The translations under genes were made by a program, and so were the position numbers. This document shows, one piece after another, positions 7,023 to 15,376 of a stretch of 64,000 nt of DNA. Location: assembly GCF_000300275.1 (NCBI RefSeq), contig NZ_AMRN01000010.1, positions 62,001 through 126,000 on the forward strand, given 5' to 3'. Within the stretch, counting starts at the first letter, position 1, and every line of letters begins with the position of its first letter. The DNA comes from Thalassospira profundimaris WP0211 (GTDB lineage: Bacteria > Pseudomonadota > Alphaproteobacteria > Rhodospirillales > Thalassospiraceae). The notes under the pieces were generated by a model, which was not told the origin of the DNA, did not search any database, and was given only the letters and a program-made list of their open reading frames with translations.

Positions 7023-9128
7023 ATGAACACGGCCAACAGTACGACATCCACGCCAGTGATGCCCCCCAAAGACAGTGAGGCCTGGCACCAAGGTGAAATC
7101 GAGATGCAGGAACGCGTCGGTGTTCGCCAACAAATGGCGGATGTCGGGAAACGTGTTCTGCGTGATCACCTGATCGATCAACATCGCCAGTTTTATCCGC
7201 AACTACCCTTTGCCGTGTTCGGAACTGTCGACGAGAACGATGATGTCTGGGCAACATTGCGCGCCAATCATCCCGGATTCCTGTCGGCATCTGATCCCTA
7301 TCACCTGTCCGTCAATTTGCCGCGCGACGCCGATGACCCTGCCGATGCCGGGATGGGCGACGGCAAACCGATTGGCATGATCGGCATCGAATTGCATACG
7401 CGTCGCCGCAACCGGTTGAATGGACGCATTACCGCACAGACCGATACGAATTTTGACATTCGGGTCGGGCACAGTTTTGGCAACTGCCCGCAATATATCC
7501 GCCTGCGCGATTTCGAATTCGTCCGCGACCCGATGTCTGCACCGACATCCAAACCCGAAATATCCCGCGAACTTGATGATCGGGCGCGAGCGCTGATTGC
7601 TAAGGCCGATACCTTTTTCGTTGCGACCTATGTTGATCGTGACGGCGGGCATCGCGAAGTTGATGCATCTCATCGTGGTGGCAAGCCCGGCTTTGTCCAT
7701 GTTGATACTGATGGCACGCTGACAATTCCTGATTTCGCCGGAAACCAGTTTTTCAATACGCTGGGCAATATCCTGTGCAATCCCAAGGCCGGTCTAATCT
7801 TTACCGATTTTGCGACCGGTGATGTCCTGCAAATTACCGGTGACGCTGAAGTCATCACCGAAGGTCCGGAAATCGGTGCCTTCAAGGGTGCTGAACGGCT
7901 GTGGCGTGTTTTCCCGCGCAAAACAGTCTGGCGGGCATCAGCATTGCCAATTCGCTGGCGCCCGCAGGAAGAAGGCATGTCCCCCAACAGCCTTCTGACC
8001 GGGGATTGGGAAAGTGCCGAGAAGAAGCTCGCCGCGATGAGCGGCGCGCAACAATGGCGCTCGTTCAAAGTGGTTCGGATTACAGAAGAAAACGATCTGA
8101 TCAAATCCTTCCACCTCGAACCGGCTGATCAGGGTGGCATGATGTCATTCAACCCCGGTCAGCATTTGCCAATCCGCGTGAACGTGGCGGGCCATGACAA
8201 ACCGTTGATCCGAACCTATACACTTTCAAGCGCACCGTCAGATGCGCACTATCGCATCAGTGTCAAACGCGAAGGCGTCGTATCCGCCCATCTTCATGAC
8301 AACCTGAATGTTGGCGATACCCTTGAGGCACGCGCCCCTGCTGGTGATTTTTCCCTGCTGCCGGATATCAAACGGCCGATGGCATTAATCGCAGGCGGGA
8401 TTGGTATCACGCCGATGATGTCGATGATGCGCCATGCGGTTTACGAGGGGTTGCGCACACGCAATTTCCGCCAGATCTGGCTGTTTTATGCCGCACGGAG
8501 CATTGTTGACCGTGCCTTTGATGCGGAAATTGTCGAACTGGTCAAAGCCGCCCAGGGCAACATCCGTATCATCCGGGTTCTTGGTGATCCCGATGGCGCG
8601 ACACCGCGCAAGGATTACGAAGCATCGGGTTATATCGACATGAACCTGTTGCGGGCCGTTTTGCCGTTTGATGATTTTGACTTCTACCTGTGCGGCCCGC
8701 CGCCCTTCATGCAAGGCCTTTATGACGGGCTGCGCGGGCTTAACATCGCCGACAAGCGCATTCACGCAGAAGCATTTGGCCCCGCGTCATTAACCCGCAG
8801 TCGGGATAGCGATGACGACGTTCCCGAACTGCCCCGCGCAAGCCGCAAGCCGACCAAGGTCGAATTTGCCCAATCAAACCAGTCGGTCGTCTGGCAACCG
8901 GATGCAAACAAGACGTTGCTCGAACTGGCCGAAGATGCCGGTCTCACGCCTGAGGCAAGTTGTAGGGGTGGGAATTGCGGCACATGTCGCACCAAAATCA
9001 CCCAGGGCAGGGTTACCTATAAAAACCGGCCCAGCGCAAAAGTCGGCGCAGACGAAGCCTTGATCTGTTGTGCTGTCCCTGCCGAACCGGAAGATGGCGA
9101 ACCAACACCGCTGGTTCTGTCGATATAG
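7023..9128 (+). CDS. PPOX-like / FAD-NAD reductase / 2Fe-2S ferredoxin fusion protein
   Basis: The 701 residues contain three parts. Residues about 1-340 hold two pyridoxamine-phosphate-oxidase-like flavin domains (HPGFLSASDPYHLSV; VDASHRGGKPGFVHVD). Residues about 345-590 form a ferredoxin-reductase module, with RTYTLSSAP for FAD, GGIGITPMMSM for NAD and the CGPPPFM end. Residues about 615-701 form a plant-type ferredoxin with Cys647, Cys652, Cys655 and Cys682 or 683 as cluster ligands. It is therefore a self-contained NAD(P)H-to-flavin electron chain, plausibly reducing nitro, quinone or haem-type substrates. AGGAG precedes the ATG. It probably belongs with the GST gene upstream. The domains are clear; the substrate is not known. 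Confidence 0.88.
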   Translation: MNTANSTTSTPVMPPKDSEAWHQGEIEMQERVGVRQQMADVGKRVLRDHLIDQHRQFYPQLPFAVFGTVDENDDVWATLRANHPGFLSASDPYHLSVNLPRDADDPADAGMGDGKPIGMIGIELHTRRRNRLNGRITAQTDTNFDIRVGHSFGNCPQYIRLRDFEFVRDPMSAPTSKPEISRELDDRARALIAKADTFFVATYVDRDGGHREVDASHRGGKPGFVHVDTDGTLTIPDFAGNQFFNTLGNILCNPKAGLIFTDFATGDVLQITGDAEVITEGPEIGAFKGAERLWRVFPRKTVWRASALPIRWRPQEEGMSPNSLLTGDWESAEKKLAAMSGAQQWRSFKVVRITEENDLIKSFHLEPADQGGMMSFNPGQHLPIRVNVAGHDKPLIRTYTLSSAPSDAHYRISVKREGVVSAHLHDNLNVGDTLEARAPAGDFSLLPDIKRPMALIAGGIGITPMMSMMRHAVYEGLRTRNFRQIWLFYAARSIVDRAFDAEIVELVKAAQGNIRIIRVLGDPDGATPRKDYEASGYIDMNLLRAVLPFDDFDFYLCGPPPFMQGLYDGLRGLNIADKRIHAEAFGPASLTRSRDSDDDVPELPRASRKPTKVEFAQSNQSVVWQPDANKTLLELAEDAGLTPEASCRGGNCGTCRTKITQGRVTYKNRPSAKVGADEALICCAVPAEPEDGEPTPLVLSI

Positions 9129-9225
9129 GCTGAATGGATTTCTGGTTCTTCGATTGCAAGGGCGGGATCAAAGCTCTATCTAGATCGTAACTTTTACAAC
9201 GATTTTAGCCGGAGCTTCCCGCCCC

Positions 9226-10125
9226 ATGGCCGATCCGATCACCGTCTTTGATCGAGACATCCTGAAACTGCGCCGCGACCGTGCGGCAACCAAGGCACAG
9301 GATTATAATTTCCTGTTTGCTGAAACCGCCGAACGCCTTGCCGATCGCCTTGATGATACCACGCGCACATTTCCGCTGGCGGTCGATCTTGGCTGCCATA
9401 GTGGTGAATTGGGCCAGATCATTGGCACCCGCGGCGGCATCGAAACGCTGTATCAAAGCGACATTTCGCGGGGCTATGCCAAGGCGGCACAGGCCAATAA
9501 CGGCAAAGGCACGCTGATCGCGGACGAGGAATTCCTGCCCTTTGCCGAAGGATCGCTTGATCTGATCCTGTCCAACCTGTCGCTTCACTGGGTCAATGAT
9601 CTGCCCGGCATGTTGCTTCAGGCACGCCGCGCCCTGAAACCCGACGGGTTGTTTCTGGCCTGCTTGCTTGGGGGTGAGACGCTCAAGGACTTGCGCGAAG
9701 CCCTGATGACGGCGGAGGCCGAGGAAGAAGGCGGCGTATCCCCGCGTGTATCACCGTTTGTCGACGTCAAGGATGCCGGGGCACTTTTACAGCGCAGTGG
9801 CTTTGCCCTGCCGGTGGTCGATGCCGATGACATCTATATCGACTACCCGGACGCGCTGAAACTGATGCGCGATCTTTCGGGGATGGGCGAAAGCAACCTG
9901 ATTGCCAAACGATCCAAAAAGTTCACCAAACGCAGCACGCTTGCGCGGGCAGCGGCGATTTATCACGAACGCCATGCGCGTACTGATGGCCGCATCCATG
10001 CCAAGTTTCAGGTGATCTATCTGACCGCCTGGGCCCCGGATGAAAGCCAACCCAAACCGCTGCGCCGTGGAACGGGTCGGGTCAGCCTGGTTGATTTCCT
10101 CGGTGATGATGCGAAAAAGCAATAA
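9226..10125 (+). CDS. SAM-dependent methyltransferase-fold protein (BioC/NDUFAF5-like)
   Basis: The 299 residues contain a class I methyltransferase core: AVDLGCHSGELGQII (SAM loop, about residue 48), the acidic end of strand 2 (YQSDISRGYAK), FAEGSLDLILSNLSLHWVNDLPG and RRALKPDGLFLACLLGG. The start VFDRDILKLRRDRAA matches the alphaproteobacterial/mitochondrial NDUFAF5 branch, whose human member hydroxylates an arginine of complex I subunit NDUFS7. In alphaproteobacteria this gene is typically divergent from comF; here the LysR-GST-fusion block separates them. A weak ribosome site makes the start less certain. Confidence 0.85.
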   Translation: MADPITVFDRDILKLRRDRAATKAQDYNFLFAETAERLADRLDDTTRTFPLAVDLGCHSGELGQIIGTRGGIETLYQSDISRGYAKAAQANNGKGTLIADEEFLPFAEGSLDLILSNLSLHWVNDLPGMLLQARRALKPDGLFLACLLGGETLKDLREALMTAEAEEEGGVSPRVSPFVDVKDAGALLQRSGFALPVVDADDIYIDYPDALKLMRDLSGMGESNLIAKRSKKFTKRSTLARAAAIYHERHARTDGRIHAKFQVIYLTAWAPDESQPKPLRRGTGRVSLVDFLGDDAKKQ

Positions 10126-10143
10126 AGCCGGATCAAGCCGGGA

Positions 10144-10362
10144 TCACTTCCCGGTTAAGACCATGTCGCGGATTTTGGTCGCCTTTTCAAAGTGATCAAG
10201 CTCGAGGGCTTTGATCCACCAGGTGGCGGCCTCCATCAATGTGTCCGGGTCATCATTGCGATTGGCAAAGAACGCATAGAAGGACAGGCCGACTTCCGGT
10301 CCCTTCTGCGCGATTTTCTTGTCGCAAACAGCAATGATTTTATCGCGCAGGCTTTGACGCAT
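10144..10362 (-). CDS. Small conserved-looking hypothetical protein
   Basis: A 72-residue protein beginning MRQSLRDKIIAVCDKKIAQ. I chose the ATG at 10362 because GGAG stands five bases upstream; the frame continues up to a TTG, but without a ribosome site. It is predicted mostly helical and soluble, with EAATWWIKALELDHFEKATKIRDM in its second half, a helix pair reminiscent of tetratricopeptide/UvrB-C-like helices. I do not recognise a family. It is convergent with the methyltransferase, ending 18 bases from it. Confidence 0.65.
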   Translation of the reverse strand: MRQSLRDKIIAVCDKKIAQKGPEVGLSFYAFFANRNDDPDTLMEAATWWIKALELDHFEKATKIRDMVLTGK

Positions 10363-10488
10363 GATGGCTCCGTGAAAGGGTTGTGACTGCAAAGGGTTGA
10401 TGTATGACCTGTTTGCCGCGAAATTGGCAGTCTGATAACGCCCGTCACATGACAGTTTCTGTCAGGATAGAATTTCCGAAAGGTCGAT

Positions 10489-11202
10489 ATGCAACTCCCC
10501 CAGCCCCTGATCCACGGCAAGCTGATCAAACGTTACAAACGGTTTCTCGCCGATGTCGAACTTGATAATGGCGAAGTGATCACGGCCCATTGCGCCAATC
10601 CGGGCGGGATGATCGGGCTCAAGGAGCCGGGCATTGATGTCTGGCTGTCGCAATCAGACAATCCGAAACGCAAACTGAAATACAGTTGGGAGCTTTGCCA
10701 GATCGGCGATGCGTGGATCGGCATCAATACCGCGCACCCGAATGCCATTGTCGAAGAGGCAATCCTTGCCCAGAAAATTCCCGAACTGGCGGGCTATGAA
10801 AGCCTGAAACGCGAGGTCAAATACGGCAAGAATTCGCGGATCGACATTTTGCTGTCTGATCCCGACCGCGGCCTTTGTTATGTCGAGGTCAAAAACGTCC
10901 ACCTCAAACGCGATGAAGATGTTCCGGGCCTTGCCGAATTCCCCGATGCCGTCACCGCACGCGGCGCAAAGCATCTGGATGAAATGGCCGATATGGTTGC
11001 CGAGGGCCACCGGGCGGTGATCTTTTACCTGATACAACGCACCGATTGTGATCGTTTCACCCTGGCGACCGACATCGACCCGCATTACGGCGAACGGTTC
11101 AAGGCAGCACGAAACAGCGGGGTTGAGGCCATTGCCTATGATTGCGCAATTGATACCAGTGCAGTCACTGTGCGAAACGCGCTTCCGATTACCGGATTAT
11201 AA
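10489..11202 (+). CDS. sfsA: SfsA family protein
   Basis: The 237 residues match SfsA throughout: the start LIHGKLIKRYKRFLADVEL, the AHCANPGGMIGL motif, the nuclease-like core FPDAVTARGAKHLDEM and YVEVKNV. It was first described as a DNA-binding sugar fermentation stimulation protein. The fold contains an OB-like N-terminal part and a restriction-endonuclease-like part, and the true role is unclear. AAAGG precedes the ATG by six bases. A 122-base gap separates it from map, which is on the same strand. Confidence 0.92.
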   Translation: MQLPQPLIHGKLIKRYKRFLADVELDNGEVITAHCANPGGMIGLKEPGIDVWLSQSDNPKRKLKYSWELCQIGDAWIGINTAHPNAIVEEAILAQKIPELAGYESLKREVKYGKNSRIDILLSDPDRGLCYVEVKNVHLKRDEDVPGLAEFPDAVTARGAKHLDEMADMVAEGHRAVIFYLIQRTDCDRFTLATDIDPHYGERFKAARNSGVEAIAYDCAIDTSAVTVRNALPITGL

Positions 11203-11324
11203 GCGCACAGCCAAGCATCCAAGCCCGCGCATATCAGCCAATCCTTGCCAATTATGGCGTCTGGCTTTATGTCATTGGGCTATAAAACAGATACATACCT
11301 AGCCGAGTTTAAGGAGATTTTCGG

Positions 11325-12131
11325 GTGGCGAACGGAACAGTTAAAATTCACGGCCCCGAAGCATTTGAAGGCATGCGCGCCGCTGGCAAGCTGGCAGCTG
11401 AAGTGCTTGATATGATTACCCCGCACGTGGTTCCGGGTGTCACGACGGGCGAACTCGATCGCCTGTGTGATGAATATATCCGCGATCATAATGCGATCTC
11501 GGCCTGCCTTGGCTATCGCGGTTTTCCGAAATCGACCTGCACGTCGATCAACCATGTCGTCTGCCATGGTATTCCGGGTGACAAGAAACTCGCCAATGGC
11601 GACATCATGAACATTGATGTCACGGTTATCCTTGATGGCTGGTATGGCGATACATCGCGCATGTATATTGCCGGCACACCAAAAGTCATGGCCCAGCGTC
11701 TTGTCGATGTGACCTATGAGGCGCTTTGGCGCGGCATCAAAGCCGTCAAACCGGGGGCAACCCTTGGCGATATCGGCCATGCCATTCAGTCCTATGCCGA
11801 AAGCGAGCGTTTTTCGGTGGTGCGTGATTTCTGTGGTCACGGGCTTGGTCAGGTGTTCCATGATGCGCCAAATATCCTGCATTACGGCAAACCGGGCGAA
11901 GGTCTGGTGCTTGAGCCCGGCATGATCTTTACGATTGAACCGATGATCAATCAGGGAACCTATGCGTGTAAAATTTTACCCGATGGCTGGACAGCCGTGA
12001 CGCGAGACCGCAAACTGTCTGCACAGTTTGAACATTCGCTCGGCGTGACGGATGACGGGTTTGAAATCTTTACCCGATCCCCGGCCGGTCTGGAAAAGCC
12101 GCCCTACGATCTCAGCAAAGCTGCCGAGTAA
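11325..12131 (+). CDS. map: Methionine aminopeptidase type I
   Basis: The 268 residues carry the pita-bread metal ligands: Asp in MNIDVTVILDGWYGDTSRM (two), His in CGHGLGQVFHDAPN, Glu in FTIEPMI and Glu in QFEHSLGVT. It removes the initiator methionine from new proteins. The start is GTG at 11325 with AAGGAG eight bases before it. radC follows after 26 bases on the same strand. Confidence 0.95.
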   Translation: MANGTVKIHGPEAFEGMRAAGKLAAEVLDMITPHVVPGVTTGELDRLCDEYIRDHNAISACLGYRGFPKSTCTSINHVVCHGIPGDKKLANGDIMNIDVTVILDGWYGDTSRMYIAGTPKVMAQRLVDVTYEALWRGIKAVKPGATLGDIGHAIQSYAESERFSVVRDFCGHGLGQVFHDAPNILHYGKPGEGLVLEPGMIFTIEPMINQGTYACKILPDGWTAVTRDRKLSAQFEHSLGVTDDGFEIFTRSPAGLEKPPYDLSKAAE

Positions 12132-12157
12132 CGGGCACCTAACAAGGGGAAGCAGAT

Positions 12158-13000
12158 TTGAGCGAAAAACAGGATCGCAAAGCTGCTTCCACTCCTGCCC
12201 ATCAGACCTCATCAGAAATTGATGATGGCACGCGGGTCTTTTTTGATCAGGCCCGGACAGTGCATGCATCGGGCACGCTTGGCGCATCCGGCACCGACGC
12301 AGTGGACGCCGAAAAATCCAAATCCGCAAAACCCCATTATCACGGCCATCGCCAACGGCTGCGCGATCGGTTTATCAAGGGGGGTGCCACCGCCCTTGCC
12401 GATTATGAGTTGCTTGAACTGATGCTGTGCATGGCGATGACGCGGGGCGACGTCAAACCACTTGCGAAATCACTGATCACGCAATTTGGCAGCTTTGCCA
12501 ATGTTCTGGCCGCCCGACCCGAAGACCTTAAAACCGCCAAGGGCCTTGGCGAGGCCGGGATTGCCGCCATCAAGATTGCCGAGGCAAGTGCCCTGCATCT
12601 ATCACGTGAACGGGCCATGGAATTGCCGGTGATCGCCAGCTGGGAACAGCTGATTGATTATTGCCGGGCCCGGATCGGGCATCTTAAGAACGAGGAACTG
12701 CATCTGCTGTTTCTTGATCGCAAGAACCGGCTGATTGCCGATGAATGCCATCAACGCGGCACGGTCGACCACACCCCGGTTTACCCGCGCGAAGTCATCA
12801 AGCGCGCACTTGAACTGCATGCCTCCGCCCTTATTCTGGTGCACAACCATCCAAGCGGCGATGCCACCCCGTCAAAGGGTGACATCGACATGACCCGCAA
12901 GATCGTTGATGCGGCCAAGGCGATGGACATCACGGTTCATGATCACATCATCATCAGCCGGGCGGGATATAATTCATTCAAGACGCTGGGCCTGATTTAA
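12158..13000 (+). CDS. radC: RadC family (UPF0758) JAB-domain protein
   Basis: The 280 residues include a variable N-terminal tail (about 1-60), helix-hairpin-helix motifs near ALADYELLELMLCM and KTAKGLGEAGIAAIKIAEA, and the C-terminal JAB/MPN metalloprotease-like domain with the zinc motif HNHPSGDATPSKGDIDMT. Despite the name, a repair role is not established. The start is TTG at 12158, preceded by AAGGGG at normal spacing; no closer ATG exists in frame. It is convergent with the mipA-like gene, with only 12 bases between. Confidence 0.93.
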   Translation: MSEKQDRKAASTPAHQTSSEIDDGTRVFFDQARTVHASGTLGASGTDAVDAEKSKSAKPHYHGHRQRLRDRFIKGGATALADYELLELMLCMAMTRGDVKPLAKSLITQFGSFANVLAARPEDLKTAKGLGEAGIAAIKIAEASALHLSRERAMELPVIASWEQLIDYCRARIGHLKNEELHLLFLDRKNRLIADECHQRGTVDHTPVYPREVIKRALELHASALILVHNHPSGDATPSKGDIDMTRKIVDAAKAMDITVHDHIIISRAGYNSFKTLGLI

Positions 13001-13012
13001 CCCGGCTTCTGT

Positions 13013-13876
13013 TCAGAAGTTATACACCAGCACCAGACCGGCACTGAGCACATAGTCCTCATCAATGATCGGACTGTCGGTATATTCGTCGAGCAGAAAT
13101 TTGACGTCAGTGGTGCCGACGACGGCAAAACTTTCGGTCACCGGATAGGTCACACTGAAATCAAGATGCGGGATAAAGGTGGCGTCGGGGGCATAGAAGC
13201 CACGATCACTGCGCACTTCATTGCGACGTACGCCAACATTGTAATCGACCAGCTCTTCGCTTTGCCAGGTGACACCACCGCCGACATTGAAGCTGAACTT
13301 TTCGTATTCGGTCGGCAGGTAATAAGCAACATCCACCTCATGCCCGCCATAGGCATCATTGAGATCGGTCTGATAGCTTGCCTGAAGCTCCCCGTGCCAG
13401 AGACGCAACGATCCGCCGATACCGGCCTCGTATGCCATATCGCGTTCTTCAAGCCCGTTGAGATAGCTTGAGTCACCCGGATCAAAAGGCTCCATCCGAA
13501 TGCCACCAATGACCGAAACGCTGGCAAAATCATTCATCCAGACTTTGGCATCAATGCCGTCAATACCGATATGTAGACGTTCGGCATCATAGGCCAATAC
13601 CGGAAGCGCATCCAAATCGGTGCTATCGGCCCCGCGATAGGGATTGCTGCTGATCTGGCCGAAGGCACCGATCTGCCAATTGCCGCCAAGCCAGGGTTTA
13701 AGTGCATCTTCGGTCTGTGGATTGACCTGTTCGCGGATGATTTCCCTTTGTCCAGGCGTTGCAGTCTGGGCGTGTGCGCTGCTGGCAAACATAATGATGA
13801 TGGCTGCCGTACAGATGCCAAGTCCGCCCAGCACCATTGCATCCCCCAAACGACGAGAACAAAAATGCGATACCAT
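13013..13876 (-). CDS. MipA/OmpV family outer-membrane protein
   Basis: The 287 residues begin with a signal peptide ending ASSAHAQ and continue as alternating beta strands typical of a small barrel (GNWQIGAFGQISSNPYRG ... GGIRMEP ... SFNVGGGVTWQS), ending in the aromatic YNF that outer-membrane proteins need for assembly. It fits MipA/OmpV. I use ATG 13876 rather than the TTG a few codons upstream. The neighbouring membrane-bound AraC regulator lies upstream on the same strand, and the 129-base gap holds three palindromes, suggesting local control. Confidence 0.87.
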   Translation of the reverse strand: MVSHFCSRRLGDAMVLGGLGICTAAIIIMFASSAHAQTATPGQREIIREQVNPQTEDALKPWLGGNWQIGAFGQISSNPYRGADSTDLDALPVLAYDAERLHIGIDGIDAKVWMNDFASVSVIGGIRMEPFDPGDSSYLNGLEERDMAYEAGIGGSLRLWHGELQASYQTDLNDAYGGHEVDVAYYLPTEYEKFSFNVGGGVTWQSEELVDYNVGVRRNEVRSDRGFYAPDATFIPHLDFSVTYPVTESFAVVGTTDVKFLLDEYTDSPIIDEDYVLSAGLVLVYNF

Positions 13877-13905
13877 AATGTCTAAACATCCCAATTGTGT
13901 TGTTG

Positions 13906-13998
13906 ATGTCGCGACATTGCCCGAGCGTGCGAAGGAAGGCGTCCGGTTTTATAGCCTTGTACTTACAATCCGTGCCAAACAGGTACGAATGCGCATTC
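13906..13998. promoter_or_regulatory. Cluster of three palindromes upstream of the mipA-like gene
   Basis: ATGTCGCGACAT (13906-13917) and GAATGCGCATTC (13987-13998) are perfect 12-bp palindromes. TTGTA-CT-TACAA (13957-13968) lies between them, next to a TATAAA (13949-13954 on the minus strand) that could be the -10 of the mipA-like gene. They may be operators for the adjacent AraC regulator or another factor (inference). Confidence 0.45.
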
Positions 13999-14005
13999 AT
14001 ACACC

Positions 14006-15220
14006 TTAACTATTTGATTTTGCGAAATTGTTCTGACGATAGTTACTTGGTGTATGACCGGTGATTTTCTTGAACGCCTGATTGAAGGTCGATTTGGAAT
14101 TGAAGCCAACCTCGGTTGCGATATCGAGGATCGTGCGGTTTGGTTCCTCGATCAGCAGGCGAGAAGCCTCGTCAACCCGGACTTCATTGACGAAATCAAA
14201 GAAGCTTTTACCCAAATGCTGGTTCAAGACAAAGGAAAGCTGGTTGGGCGTTGCCCCGACAGCAGAAGCCAGTTTGGGCATGGTAAGCAATGGATCAAGC
14301 ATCACTTCACGGTCTGCGACAATCCTTGCAAGGCGGGTGCGAATACGGGCGATGCCGGGATCATCAACAATTGCACGCAACATCGGGGTCTGCTGGGTGT
14401 CGGTCCCTTGGCCGGTTTCCCGACGTTCAGGCAGAATGTCCTGGGCGCCGTCTTCGGTTTCCGCTTGCACAAAGATCGCCGGGTTCTGCGCGATAACCTG
14501 GCACATGCGGAAGAACACAACCACAAATCCCACCTTGACACCAAGCGACAGCCATTCCGCGTGAAAGACAAACAGATCTAGCAAATTGGTCAGGGTGAAG
14601 ACGGTAAACAACACCGTCATCCCGACAAGAAGCTCGATAATCCAGCGACGCATTCGTTCACTGTCGGCCTGGAGTTGCCAATTGGCTTGTCGCAAATAAC
14701 GCCGCGCGAGCCGCCATATCCCCGCCATGTAACCGACAAACGACACGCAAAACACGATGACAATCGCCAGGAGAACCAAATTGGCAAGCCCTTGCGATGA
14801 AAACGCAATCTGCAACCCGACATCACGCACATGATCCTGATTGGCGACCATCCGCGTACTTTTTAGGTAAACCATAAGCCCGATCGCTGCGGTCACCGGA
14901 ATCAATACCAGAAAATGCCGGTAGGGCCGGGAAACCGGACTGCCGGAAACTTCCCGGAAATACAAATATATCGACGGGATAAAGGCAAAAAAGAATGGCG
15001 CAAAAACCGGCACAAGATACAAGTTCACAATCGGACTGATGAACGGGTTGAACGTATCGTCGATAAAACTCATACCGACCGAAAACCCGAACACCATGAT
15101 CCAGCGATTGGCGCGAAAAGAACGCTTTCCCTCGTCCATCAACAGGACAATCAGGAAAATCGCCTGCGATACGCCAAGAACCGAAACGATCAGAAAAAGA
15201 ATGTCGAATGTTTCAATCAT
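14006..15220 (-). CDS. Membrane-anchored AraC-family regulator
   Basis: The 404 residues consist of an N-terminal membrane domain with about seven hydrophobic helices (residues about 5-235) and a C-terminal AraC DNA-binding domain (about 295-395: LASAVGATPNQLSFVLNQHLGKSFFDFVNEVRV ... IATEVGFNSKSTFNQAFKKITGHTPSNYR). The polar linker at about 250-280 connects them. This architecture suggests signal sensing in or across the membrane and DNA binding from the membrane. The MipA-type outer-membrane protein gene downstream on the same strand is the likely target. Confidence 0.9.
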   Translation of the reverse strand: MIETFDILFLIVSVLGVSQAIFLIVLLMDEGKRSFRANRWIMVFGFSVGMSFIDDTFNPFISPIVNLYLVPVFAPFFFAFIPSIYLYFREVSGSPVSRPYRHFLVLIPVTAAIGLMVYLKSTRMVANQDHVRDVGLQIAFSSQGLANLVLLAIVIVFCVSFVGYMAGIWRLARRYLRQANWQLQADSERMRRWIIELLVGMTVLFTVFTLTNLLDLFVFHAEWLSLGVKVGFVVVFFRMCQVIAQNPAIFVQAETEDGAQDILPERRETGQGTDTQQTPMLRAIVDDPGIARIRTRLARIVADREVMLDPLLTMPKLASAVGATPNQLSFVLNQHLGKSFFDFVNEVRVDEASRLLIEEPNRTILDIATEVGFNSKSTFNQAFKKITGHTPSNYRQNNFAKSNS

Positions 15221-15376
15221 TCCTGCGCCTTCAGTGGCGGTTTCTGTTGGTGGGATATGCTTGGCCGAGCAGAACGCAAGGGCCGCAACGAACTCTACGG
15301 AAATACGCGACTATCAGGCACGCTGCAACCAAGACTTACTTGAAGGACCTCAGCAACATGGATGCAGGCATTTCCA

